Origin: Nevskiaceae bacterium
GTDB lineage: Bacteria; Pseudomonadota; Gammaproteobacteria; Steroidobacterales; Steroidobacteraceae
Direction of reading: 5' to 3'
NCBI GenBank assembly: GCA_024234075.1
Contig: JACKOV010000004.1
Coordinates: forward strand, 62,001-126,000
DNA: 64,000 bases
Part shown: piece after piece, positions 11,486-20,149 of the stretch
How the letters are laid out: every line of letters starts with the position of its first letter
Numbering within the stretch: the stretch's first letter is position 1
Made by a program: the position numbers and the translations under genes
The notes under the pieces: generated by a model
What the model was told of the DNA's origin: nothing
What the model saw: the letters and a program-made list of their open reading frames with translations, nothing else
Databases searched by the model: none

Positions 11486-12616
11486 TCAGGCGGCCCGTAC
11501 GCCGGCGAGGTCGCCGGCGACAGGCACCGTCGCGTCGATAACTGCACCGCCGAGGCAGCGATCGCCGTCGTACAGCACGCAGGACTGGCCGGGTGTGACG
11601 GCCCGCTGCGGCTGCGCGAAGCTCACGCGGAGCCGGCCATCGGCCAGTGGTTCGATCCGGGCGGCCTGGTCGGGCTGTCGATAGCGGACTTTCACCTGCG
11701 CGTCGAAGGCGGTGCCGGGCGGTTCGATCAGCCAGTGCGCCGTCTCGGTCAGCAGTCCCCGCGACAGCAGCAGGGGGTGGTCGTGATCCTGCACCACCAC
11801 CAGTGCGTCGCGTGCCGGATCCTTGGCCGCGACATACCAGGGGCGCTCCTCGAAGCCGGCGCGACCACCGATTTCGAGGCCGCCGCGCTGGCCGAGGGTG
11901 TAGAACGCGATGCCGCGATGCTCGCCGAGCCGCTGCCCATCCGCGGTCTCGATCGGTCCGGGTCGGGACGGCAGCCAGCCGGCGAGGAACTCGCGGAACG
12001 GGCGCTCGCCGATGAAGCAGATGCCGGTGCTGTCCGGCTTGTCGTGGACCGGCAACCCGGTGGCGCGGGCCAGGTGGCGGACTTCCGCCTTGCCGAGCTC
12101 GCCCAGCGGGAAGTGCGTGGCGGCCAGCGAGGCGCGCTCGATGGCATGCAGGAAATAGGACTGGTCCTTGGCCAGATCGCGCGCCTTGAGCAACTGCGGG
12201 CCGTCGGCCGCGTTGGCGCGACGGGCGTAGTGCCCGGTGGCGAAGGCGGTGGCGCCGAGCCGGCGGGCATGTTCGAGACAGACGCCGAACTTGATCTCGC
12301 GGTTGCAGAGCACGTCGGGATTCGGCGTGCGTCCGGCGCGCTGCGCCGCGAGGAAGGCGGCGAACACCCGCTCGCGGTATTCGGCTGCGAAGCTGACGCG
12401 ATGCAGCGGGATATCGAGGATCTCGCAGCAGCGGCGCGCATCCTGGAAGTCGGCCGCCGCGGTGCAGTAGGCGTCGTCCTCGTCCCAGTTGCTCATGAAC
12501 AGCCCGTGCACCTCCCAGCCGGCGCGCTGCAGCAGCAACGCCGCAACGGCCGAGTCGACGCCGCCGGACAGGCCGACGACGATTCGCGGGTGTGACGGGG
12601 AGACCGGCGCAGACAT
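11486..12616 (-). CDS. mnmA: tRNA-specific 2-thiouridylase MnmA
   Basis: A cytoplasmic enzyme that adds sulfur to U34 of tRNA-Lys, -Glu and -Gln. The 376-residue protein has the ATP-pyrophosphatase P-loop motif VGLSGGVDSAVAALLL near the N-terminus. It also has the catalytic-cysteine segment TPNPDVLCNREIKF, the KDQSYFL motif and the second cysteine in DSTGICFIGERPF. The start at 12616 (MSAPVSPSH) places the SGGVDS motif at the usual distance; a longer reading from 12670 is less likely. nudJ lies 46 bp upstream on the same strand, the order also found in E. coli. Confidence 0.95.
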   Translation of the reverse strand: MSAPVSPSHPRIVVGLSGGVDSAVAALLLQRAGWEVHGLFMSNWDEDDAYCTAAADFQDARRCCEILDIPLHRVSFAAEYRERVFAAFLAAQRAGRTPNPDVLCNREIKFGVCLEHARRLGATAFATGHYARRANAADGPQLLKARDLAKDQSYFLHAIERASLAATHFPLGELGKAEVRHLARATGLPVHDKPDSTGICFIGERPFREFLAGWLPSRPGPIETADGQRLGEHRGIAFYTLGQRGGLEIGGRAGFEERPWYVAAKDPARDALVVVQDHDHPLLLSRGLLTETAHWLIEPPGTAFDAQVKVRYRQPDQAARIEPLADGRLRVSFAQPQRAVTPGQSCVLYDGDRCLGGAVIDATVPVAGDLAGVRAA

Positions 12617-12662
12617 GCTGCGCAGTGTAGTGGCGTGCCCGGCAAATATCCTGCCAGGAAGG

Positions 12663-13148
12663 TCAGGCAATCGTCAGGGCGGGGGCGCTTGCCGCCGTGT
12701 CCAGGTCGAGCGCGGCGAACGGCTCGAGCGGCCGGCGTTGTCCGGCGAGAAAGTCGTCGATGCAATGCAGCACCAGCGGACTGCGCAGTTGCCCGGCCGC
12801 GGCGACCAGTTCGGTGCGCGTCATCCAGTGGGCGGCAAGGATGCCCTGATCGAGGCGTCGCAGTGGGTCGTGCGCGGTGGTTTCACCGACAAAGGCGAAG
12901 CGCAAGGTCGGGCGTCGCGCGGTCGGGGGCTGCCAGCGATAGACGCCGAGCAGCGCCAGCGGACGCAGCGTCCAGGCGGTTTCCTCGAGAGTCTCGCGCA
13001 CCACGGCCTGCAGCAGTGTTTCGCCCGGCTCGACATGGCCGGCCGGCTGGTTGAAGACATTGCGCCCGGCGATGCGCTCTTCGACGATCAGGAAGCGTTG
13101 GTCGCGAACGACGATCGCGGCGACGGTGATGTCTGGCGGCGGGCTCAT
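12663..13148 (-). CDS. nudJ: Nudix hydrolase NudJ (phosphatase of thiamin/nucleoside pyrophosphates)
   Basis: A 161-residue Nudix protein with the box GHVEPGETLLQAVVRETLEE followed by TAW. The surrounding pattern (VEERIAGRNVFNQPAGH, then LRSPLV near the C-terminus) matches E. coli NudJ, which hydrolyses nucleoside tri- and diphosphates and HMP-pyrophosphate. The start at 13148 was chosen over an unrelated in-frame extension to 13454 that runs across the next gene. It is placed directly upstream of mnmA, as in enteric bacteria; hflD, usually next in E. coli, is absent here. Confidence 0.85.
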   Translation of the reverse strand: MSPPPDITVAAIVVRDQRFLIVEERIAGRNVFNQPAGHVEPGETLLQAVVRETLEETAWTLRPLALLGVYRWQPPTARRPTLRFAFVGETTAHDPLRRLDQGILAAHWMTRTELVAAAGQLRSPLVLHCIDDFLAGQRRPLEPFAALDLDTAASAPALTIA

Positions 13149-13170
13149 GGCCGCGCAGTCTGCCAGAGTC

Positions 13171-13764
13171 TCAGCGCAGCGCACTGCGCAGGACGGGCTC
13201 GGGCTGGTTGGCCAGCCAGACGGCATCGAACTCGGCCAGATGGCTGCGCGCGATCGGCGGATTGTTGAAATCGGCCACGCCGGCCCAGTTGCGGGCCGCG
13301 GTGCGCAGCGCGATCGCACGATCGTCGGCGATGATGTACGAGGCTGCCCGCTGCGGCAGCTTCTCGTGCAGGATGCGGATGTCGATGTAGCTGGTGAGTC
13401 GGCGGCCCATCGCCACGAAGCGGTTGCCGTCGCGCAGCAGGCGCGCACCGTCACCGAGCACGACGCGCACCTTGGCGAAGTTGCGGCCCAGCACGAAGCG
13501 TTTGATGATGTCGAGAAACTCGGTCTGGTCGTACAGCTCCGGCTCGAGGTCGGGTGTGTAGATCGACATCAGCCGTTGTGCGCTGGCGGCGACCCGGTTG
13601 AAGGCGGTGCGCATCTCGTCGAGCGAGGAGATCACGGTCATCGACTGCGAGGGGGCGATGGACGGAGGCACGGGCGCCGGCGCCGGTGCAACCGGCTGCG
13701 TCAGGATCGCGAGTCCAAACTCCCCAGTGTTTTCCACAGCTCGATCAACCATCGCTCGCTGCAC
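13171..13764 (-). CDS. Conserved hypothetical protein, DUF7931-like
   Basis: A 197-residue protein whose N-terminal third is Pro/Ala-rich (APAPAPVPPS). The folded part starts near residue 42 and contains SIYTPDLEPELYDQTEFLD, then FAKVRVVLGDGARL, RRLTSYIDIRILHE and an AVWLANQPEPVL end. It resembles the small domain sometimes found next to GNAT acetyltransferases and annotated DUF7931, and is faintly phospholipase-D-like, but I do not recognise a catalytic motif. A second in-frame start (codon 5, at 13752) is possible. It lies 22 bp upstream of nudJ. No function is assigned. Confidence 0.6.
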   Translation of the reverse strand: MQRAMVDRAVENTGEFGLAILTQPVAPAPAPVPPSIAPSQSMTVISSLDEMRTAFNRVAASAQRLMSIYTPDLEPELYDQTEFLDIIKRFVLGRNFAKVRVVLGDGARLLRDGNRFVAMGRRLTSYIDIRILHEKLPQRAASYIIADDRAIALRTAARNWAGVADFNNPPIARSHLAEFDAVWLANQPEPVLRSALR

Positions 13765-13827
13765 GTCTGTTGCGTGCGGGCGGGGATGTTCGGCTGGGAA
13801 ACGGTCTGGCCGACGTCGAACCGATCA

Positions 13828-13865
13828 CGTTTTCGCCGTTGTTATGACATCAGGCGGTGAAAACG
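13828..13865. repeat. Imperfect inverted repeat between purB and the hypothetical gene
   Basis: CGTTTTCGCCG (13828-13838) and CGGTGAAAACG (13855-13865) are inverted copies with one mismatch, separated by 16 nt. The element is 64 bp upstream of the start at 13764 and 80 bp past the purB stop. It could be an operator or part of a transcript terminator for purB; the sequence does not decide. Confidence 0.35.
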
Positions 13866-13920
13866 CGCACTGCGTCTCAAATTCCCGGGGGCGGGCCGCC
13901 CGAGAGGGTTGCGCAATGTT

Positions 13921-13940
13921 GCCGGTCCGGTCGGACCGGC
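13921..13940 (-). terminator. Stem-loop immediately after purB
   Basis: GCCGGTCC (13921-13928) and GGACCGGC (13933-13940) form an 8-bp stem with a 4-nt loop, five bases beyond the purB stop. There is no clear U-tract on the minus strand, so it is at best a weak or factor-assisted terminator. Confidence 0.4.
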
Positions 13941-13945
13941 CGGGT

Positions 13946-15316
13946 TCAGGTCGAGGTGGCGAGCGTCGCGGCCAGGCCGATGTAGTCGGCGGGGGTCAGG
14001 GCGGCGAGCCGCCGGCGCTCGGCTTCGGGCAGTGGCAGGCCGGCGACGAACTCGCGATAGCGCGCCGCGTCGACCGCCTGGCCGCGGGTGAAGTCCTTGA
14101 GGCGCTCGTAGCCGTCCGGCACGCCGGCGGCACGCAGCGCCGTCTGCACCGCTTCGCCGAGCACCTCCCAGGCGCCACCGAGATCGGCGGCGAGCCGCGC
14201 CGGATCCGGCGCGAGCTTGCCGAGGCCACGCTGGATCGAGCTCCAGGCGATCAGCGAGTGCCCCAGCGCCACGCCGAGATTGCGCAGCACGGTGGAGTCG
14301 GTGAGGTCGCGCTGCCAGCGCGACACCGGCAGCTTGTCGGCGAAGTGGCGCAGCAGGGCGATGGCCACGCCGAGGTTGCCTTCGCCGTTTTCGAAGTCGA
14401 TCGGATTGATCTTGTGCGGCATCGTCGACGAGCCGACCTCGCTGGCCACGGCCCGCTGCCGCAGGTAGCCGAGACTGATGTAGCCCCAGACATCGCGCGC
14501 GAGATCGATCAGCACCACGTCGATCGCCGCCAGGGCATCGCAATACTCCGCTATCCAGTCGTGCGGCTCGATCTGCGTGGTATGCGGGTTCCAGGCGAGG
14601 CCGAGCGACTCGACGAAGCGGCGGCTTTCGGCCGGCCAGTCGATGTCGGGCAGCACGGCCGCATGGGCGTTGAAGTTGCCGACCGCGCCGTTCCACTTGC
14701 CGAGTATCACGACCCGCTCCCAGCGCGAACGGGCCCGCTCGAGCCGGGCGACCACGTTGGCGAACTCCTTGCCGAGGGTGGTCGGGCTGGCCGTCTGGCC
14801 ATGGGTGCGCGCCAGCATCGGCAGGGCCGCGTGGCGTTGCGCGAACTCGCGCAACTGGCCGGTCAGCGTGGCCAGGGCTTCGAGCATCACGCCGCGTGCG
14901 GCCTGCAGCATGCGGGCGTACGACAGGTTGTTGACGTCTTCGGACGTACAGCCGAAATGCACCAGTTCGAGCGTCGCCACGTCGGCGCCGGCACGGCGCA
15001 AGCGGTCGCGGACCCAGTACTCGACGGCCTTGACGTCGTGGTTGGTGCGCGCCTCGATCGCCTTGACCTCGGCGGCGGCGCCCGGTGGCACGTCGGCCGC
15101 CAGCTCGCGGGCGAGCGCCGCCACCGCCGGCGGCAGCGGTGCGGCTTGCGGCAAGGCCGGCGACACCGGCCCGGCGAGCTGCAGCAGCCACTGCGCTTCG
15201 ATGCGGATGCGCTCGCGGATCAGCGCAGCTTCGGACAGCTGCGGCCGCAGCTTTTCGGTGGCGCGGGCGTAACGCCCGTCGATGGGGGAGAGCGCGTCGA
15301 GTGGATCGAGTGCCAT
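13946..15316 (-). CDS. purB: Adenylosuccinate lyase
   Basis: A cytoplasmic enzyme acting twice in purine synthesis: it cleaves SAICAR to AICAR and adenylosuccinate to AMP, releasing fumarate. The protein is 456 residues. The fumarase/aspartase-superfamily signature GSSTMPHKINPIDFENGEGN covers the flexible catalytic loop, and HFGCTSEDVNN and LARTHGQTASPTT provide the other active-site regions. It is transcribed divergently from fumC, a member of the same superfamily. The two start codons are separated by 75 bp holding a palindromic pair of -10-like hexamers. Confidence 0.97.
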   Translation of the reverse strand: MALDPLDALSPIDGRYARATEKLRPQLSEAALIRERIRIEAQWLLQLAGPVSPALPQAAPLPPAVAALARELAADVPPGAAAEVKAIEARTNHDVKAVEYWVRDRLRRAGADVATLELVHFGCTSEDVNNLSYARMLQAARGVMLEALATLTGQLREFAQRHAALPMLARTHGQTASPTTLGKEFANVVARLERARSRWERVVILGKWNGAVGNFNAHAAVLPDIDWPAESRRFVESLGLAWNPHTTQIEPHDWIAEYCDALAAIDVVLIDLARDVWGYISLGYLRQRAVASEVGSSTMPHKINPIDFENGEGNLGVAIALLRHFADKLPVSRWQRDLTDSTVLRNLGVALGHSLIAWSSIQRGLGKLAPDPARLAADLGGAWEVLGEAVQTALRAAGVPDGYERLKDFTRGQAVDAARYREFVAGLPLPEAERRRLAALTPADYIGLAATLATST

Positions 15317-15342
15317 GGTCGGGGAGTGGGCGAGGCAAGTGC

Positions 15343-15358
15343 TAGAATCGTCATTCTA
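15343..15358. promoter_or_regulatory. Overlapping divergent -10 hexamers of purB and fumC
   Basis: TAGAAT on the plus strand (15343-15348) and its mirror ATTCTA (15353-15358), which reads TAGAAT on the minus strand, face each other four bases apart. Each is placed to drive one gene of the divergent pair. Polymerases could not occupy both at once. No matching -35 hexamers are evident. Confidence 0.5.
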
Positions 15359-15391
15359 ACCCATCGTGACGACGGACTTTCCGGAGCACGC

Positions 15392-16797
<1,406 letters not shown>

Positions 16798-16798
<1 letters not shown>

Positions 16799-17469
16799 TG
16801 GCGGCGGCCACTCCGATCGAACCGGCCAGCCTCGATCCAGCAGCCTTGCGGGCCTTGATCGTGGCGCGTCTGGCGGCGGCGCCGCGTGCCGCGGTCACCG
16901 AAGACTGGCGGATCGGTGCCGCCACCCCGCAGCGCCGTGCCGAGTTGCGGCGCTTCTTTCCGGCGGAACCGGTGCGGGCAGCCGTGCTGGTGCCGCTGGT
17001 CGAGCGCCCCGACGGGTTGATGGTGCTGTTGACGCAGCGCGCCAGCCATCTGAAAAAACATCCCGGCCAGATCAGCTTTCCCGGCGGACGGATCGAGCCG
17101 GGTGATCGGGATGCGGTGGCGGCGGCACTGCGCGAATCGGCCGAGGAAGTCGGTCTCGATCGCCGCTATGTCAGCATCGCGGGCCTGCTGCCCGATCACC
17201 TGATCGTGACCGGGTTCCGGGTGACACCGGTGGTCGGCTTCGTGCAGCCCGGTTTCGAACTGCGCGTGGATCCGACCGAAGTCGACGAGGCGTTCGAGGT
17301 GCCGCTGGCGGCACTGTTCGATCCGCGCAATCACGTGCGGCGGATCCGCCGTTTCGACGACCAGGAGATCGAGTTGACTGACCTGCCGTTCCAGGGGCGC
17401 AACATCTGGGGCGCGACCGCCGGCATGTTGCTGACGTTCTATCGCCTGCTGCGTGGCGAGGACGCCTGA
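16798..17469 (+). CDS. Coenzyme A pyrophosphatase NudL-like Nudix hydrolase
   Basis: A 223-residue Nudix protein. The CoA-pyrophosphatase variant of the box is visible: TQRASHLKKHPGQISFPGGR leading into ALRESAEEVGLD, as in NudL/NUDT7 (LLTxRSxxLRxHxGQVxFPGG). Members cleave CoA and its oxidised forms to phosphopantetheine and 3',5'-ADP. The N-terminus carries about 50 extra residues. A GGAGG ribosome-binding site lies at 16781-16785 and the start overlaps the fumC stop by one base. mazG follows with the same overlap, so fumC-nudL-mazG form one unit. Confidence 0.85.
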
Positions 17470-18299
17470 TGGCCAACCCCGCGGCGGACGCGCTGCTCGA
17501 ACTGCTCGAGGTCATGGCGCGATTGCGCGATCCGCAGCAGGGCTGTCCCTGGGATCGCGCCCAGGATTTCGCGAGCATCGCCCCCTATACGCTCGAAGAG
17601 GCTTTCGAAGTCGCCGATGCGATCGAGCGCGGCGAGCCTGCGGCCATCCGCGACGAACTGGGCGATCTGCTGTTCCAGGTCGTGTTCCATGCGCGCCTCG
17701 GCGAGGAGCGGGGCTGGTTCGATTTCGCCGCGGTCGCTGCCGGCATCGCCGCCAAGCTGCGCCGTCGTCATCCGCACGTGTTCGAGACTGCGATGCCACC
17801 CGGGGCGTCTGCGCCGGCGGCCGATTGGGAGCGGATCAAGGCCGCCGAGCGCGGCGCGGCCGGCGAGGGCGGCACGCTCGACGGTATCGCCCGCGCACTG
17901 CCGGCACTGACCCGGGCGGCCAAGCTCGGGCGGCGTGCCGCCCGGGTCGGTTTCGATTGGCCGGATGCGGGGGGCGTGCGCGACAAGGTCGGCGAAGAAC
18001 TGGCCGAGATCGACGAGGTGCTGGCGGCCGAGGCGCCGGCTGGGCGCAGAGTCGAGGAACTCGGCGACCTGTTGTTCGCGATCGCCAACTGGAGCCGGCA
18101 TCTGGGCGTCGATGCGGAAGCGGCGCTGCGGACCGCGAACCAGAAATTCGAGCGCCGCTTCGCGTCCATGGAGGCTCTGGCACGCGAGCGGGGCATTGCG
18201 CTGGAGTCGCTGTCGGGCGATGCCTGGGAGGCGCTCTGGGCCGAGGTCAAGCGCGATGAGTTCAGCGAGTTCAGGAAGCATTCATCGCCTTCGTCCTAG
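17469..18299 (+). CDS. mazG: Nucleoside triphosphate pyrophosphohydrolase MazG
   Basis: This house-cleaning enzyme hydrolyses (d)NTPs to monophosphates and pyrophosphate. The 276-residue protein has two MazG repeats. The N-terminal repeat shows CPWDRAQDF, the metal-binding EEAFEVADAIE and DELGDLLFQVVFHA. The C-terminal repeat shows KVGEELAEIDEV and RVEELGDLLFAIANW. The ATG overlaps the nudL stop by one base (TGATG). Together with the Nudix gene, it makes a nucleotide-sanitation pair downstream of fumarase. Confidence 0.95.
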   Translation: MANPAADALLELLEVMARLRDPQQGCPWDRAQDFASIAPYTLEEAFEVADAIERGEPAAIRDELGDLLFQVVFHARLGEERGWFDFAAVAAGIAAKLRRRHPHVFETAMPPGASAPAADWERIKAAERGAAGEGGTLDGIARALPALTRAAKLGRRAARVGFDWPDAGGVRDKVGEELAEIDEVLAAEAPAGRRVEELGDLLFAIANWSRHLGVDAEAALRTANQKFERRFASMEALARERGIALESLSGDAWEALWAEVKRDEFSEFRKHSSPSS

Positions 18300-18364
18300 G
18301 CTCGATTCCGGGCTCTGCCAATGAGGACACCGACCGGTCGTCCGGAGCCCGCGAGGCGAGTGTC

Positions 18365-18994
18365 ATGGACAGGATCAGGAGCATCAAAGTCGTGGCGGCC
18401 GCGATGAGTGCCGCCCTGGCGGCGCAATCGGCGTTGGCGGATCCGGGCCGCCCGTCGGGCTGGGAGCGCAATCGTGGTGGCGGATACTATTCCGACACCG
18501 ACTATGCGCGGGTCGTCGATGTCCAGCCGATCGTGCGACGTATCCGTGTCACCGAGCCGCGCCGCGAGTGCTACCAGGAGACGCGTTACGAACAGCCGCG
18601 TTATCAGCCACAGCGTTACGGCGGCGAGTCGCCGGCGGCGGGCTCGATGATTCTCGGCGGCATCCTCGGTGCCGCGGTCGGCAACCAGTTCGGTCGCGGC
18701 GACGGCCGTCGGGCCGCCACGGTGGCCGGCGCGGTGATCGGCTCGGCGCTCGGCCACGATGCGGCGGCACGACGCGACGATCGCTACGGCCGCTACGATG
18801 ATCCGCGGGCCTATGAGCCGGCGCGGGCCTACACGGTCGAGCGTTGCGATCTGCGCCAGCGCGAAAGCTGGGAGGAGCGCGTCGAGGGTTACCGCGTCGC
18901 CTACGAATACCTCGGGCGGCGTTACGAGACGCGCATGCCGTACGACCCGGGTGAGCGGGTCCGCGTACGGGTCGACGTCTTCCCCGACGAGTGA
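18365..18994 (+). CDS. Glycine-zipper 2TM outer-membrane-associated protein (17-kDa antigen-like)
   Basis: A 209-residue exported protein. A Sec signal peptide covers about residues 1-25 (ending SALADPG). A Tyr/Arg/Gln-rich segment (YEQPRYQPQRYGG) is followed by the glycine-zipper hairpin MILGGILGAAVGNQFG and ATVAGAVIGSALGH. A conserved C-terminal beta-rich region with YRVAYEYLGRRYETRMPYDPG ends the protein. Related proteins (Rickettsia 17-kDa antigen, SlyB type) sit in the outer membrane or periplasm, but there is no lipobox here. It lies 65 bp after mazG and ahead of the PepSY/two-component operon. The exact role is unknown. Confidence 0.75.
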   Translation: MDRIRSIKVVAAAMSAALAAQSALADPGRPSGWERNRGGGYYSDTDYARVVDVQPIVRRIRVTEPRRECYQETRYEQPRYQPQRYGGESPAAGSMILGGILGAAVGNQFGRGDGRRAATVAGAVIGSALGHDAAARRDDRYGRYDDPRAYEPARAYTVERCDLRQRESWEERVEGYRVAYEYLGRRYETRMPYDPGERVRVRVDVFPDE

Positions 18995-19030
18995 AGCGTC
19001 CCCGATCTGCCGCCGTGCCGGCGCTGCGAC

Positions 19031-19036
19031 TACAAT
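19031..19036 (+). promoter_or_regulatory. -10 element upstream of the PepSY/two-component operon
   Basis: TACAAT matches the sigma-70 -10 consensus at five of six positions and lies 28 bp upstream of the PepSY ATG. No consensus -35 is visible, which fits an autoregulated two-component promoter, though that is inference. Confidence 0.45.
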
Positions 19037-19064
19037 CGCGCTGCGCCCGGCAGCGGGGAGAGGC

Positions 19065-19469
19065 ATGAGCGTCGAGACAACCACAGCACTCCGTCGGTCG
19101 GATCGCAGCAGGATGCCGCGGCCCGACCGCATTGCCGCGCTGCTCGTCTGCGGCTGGCTCGGCCTCGGCGGCAGCCTGGCGGTCGCTGCACCGTGGCTGC
19201 ATGGTGCCCACAGCCAGGGTGCGCGATCGCGGCCGCCGGCCGGCCGCCCGCTCGTCGATGACGGTGGCGGGCGCCGGGTCCTGCAGCAGGAGCGCGCGAT
19301 CTCCATGGACGAGGCAATCGACATGGCGCAGCGGCGCTTCGATGCGCGGGTGGTACGCGCCGAGGTCGTGGAGCGGAGCGGGCGCCGGATCTACGTGCTG
19401 CGCCTGCTGTCCAGCGATGGACGGGTGTTCAACGTGCGGGTCGATGCCGCGACCGGGAGCATGCAGTGA
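19065..19469 (+). CDS. PepSY-domain periplasmic/membrane protein
   Basis: A 134-residue protein with an N-terminal hydrophobic segment (about residues 24-42) and a C-terminal PepSY domain. The domain is seen in ISMDEAIDMAQRRFDARVVR, RIYVLRLLSSDGRVFNVRV and the ending DAATGSM. PepSY domains are small alpha/beta modules thought to modulate partner proteins in the envelope. The stop overlaps the response-regulator start by four bases (GTGA), so the three genes form a coupled operon. A sensory or accessory role to the kinase is inferred from context. Confidence 0.8.
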   Translation: MSVETTTALRRSDRSRMPRPDRIAALLVCGWLGLGGSLAVAAPWLHGAHSQGARSRPPAGRPLVDDGGGRRVLQQERAISMDEAIDMAQRRFDARVVRAEVVERSGRRIYVLRLLSSDGRVFNVRVDAATGSMQ

Positions 19470-20149
19470 GGTTGCTGGTCGTCGAAGACGAGGCCGAGCT
19501 GCGCGAGCAGCTGCGCACGCGGCTGGTTGCGGCTGGTTTCAATGTCGACGTCGCCGCCGATGGCGAAGAGGGCCTGTACTGCGGGCGCGAATACCCGATC
19601 GATCTCGCGGTGATCGATCTCGGCCTGCCGAAGTTGCCGGGTCTGGAGTTGATCCACCAGTTGCGGGCGGCGGGTCGGGCCTTTCCGATACTGGTGCTGA
19701 CCGCCCGGGCGCGCTGGCAGGACAAGGTCGAGGGCTTGCAAGCCGGTGCCGACGACTATGTCGGCAAACCCTTCGAATTCGAGGAAGTGCTGGCGCGGAT
19801 CCAGGCCCTGCTGCGGCGCGCCGGTGGCTGGGCGTCGGCACAGTTGCGCTGTGGGCCGGTGTTGCTCGATACGCGCGAGCAGCGCGTCACGGTGCACGGT
19901 GTGCCGGTGGAGCTGACGACGTTCGAATACCGCATTCTCGAACATCTGATGCTGCGTGCCGGCGACGTGATCTCCAAGGCGGAGCTGACCGAGCGGCTCT
20001 ACGAGCAGGACTTCGAGCGCGACAGCAACACCATCGAGGTGTTCGTCGGCCGGCTGCGCCGCAAGCTCGATCCGGGCGACAGCCTGCATCCGATCGAAAC
20101 CCTGCGGGGCCGCGGCTATCGTCTGGCGCTGGCGCGAGAGGCCGGTTGA
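19466..20149 (+). CDS. OmpR/PhoP-family response regulator
   Basis: A 227-residue transcription factor. The receiver domain has acidic residues E7, D8 and E9, the phosphorylation site D51 in VIDLGLPKLPG, and K101 in GADDYVGKPFEFEE. The C-terminal winged-helix domain (about 125-225) has LTTFEYRILEHLM and the RLRRKLDPG-RGRGYRL ending typical of OmpR-type DNA binders. It most resembles PhoP/QseB-like regulators paired with PhoQ-type kinases. It uses a GTG start overlapping the PepSY stop; the kinase gene overlaps its own stop. Confidence 0.92.
   Translation: MRLLVVEDEAELREQLRTRLVAAGFNVDVAADGEEGLYCGREYPIDLAVIDLGLPKLPGLELIHQLRAAGRAFPILVLTARARWQDKVEGLQAGADDYVGKPFEFEEVLARIQALLRRAGGWASAQLRCGPVLLDTREQRVTVHGVPVELTTFEYRILEHLMLRAGDVISKAELTERLYEQDFERDSNTIEVFVGRLRRKLDPGDSLHPIETLRGRGYRLALAREAG

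Noticed and set aside
13598..15391. Long N-terminal extension of fumC
   Set aside because: The extension is antisense to purB; fumarase begins at the ATG at 15392 with the normal N-terminus.
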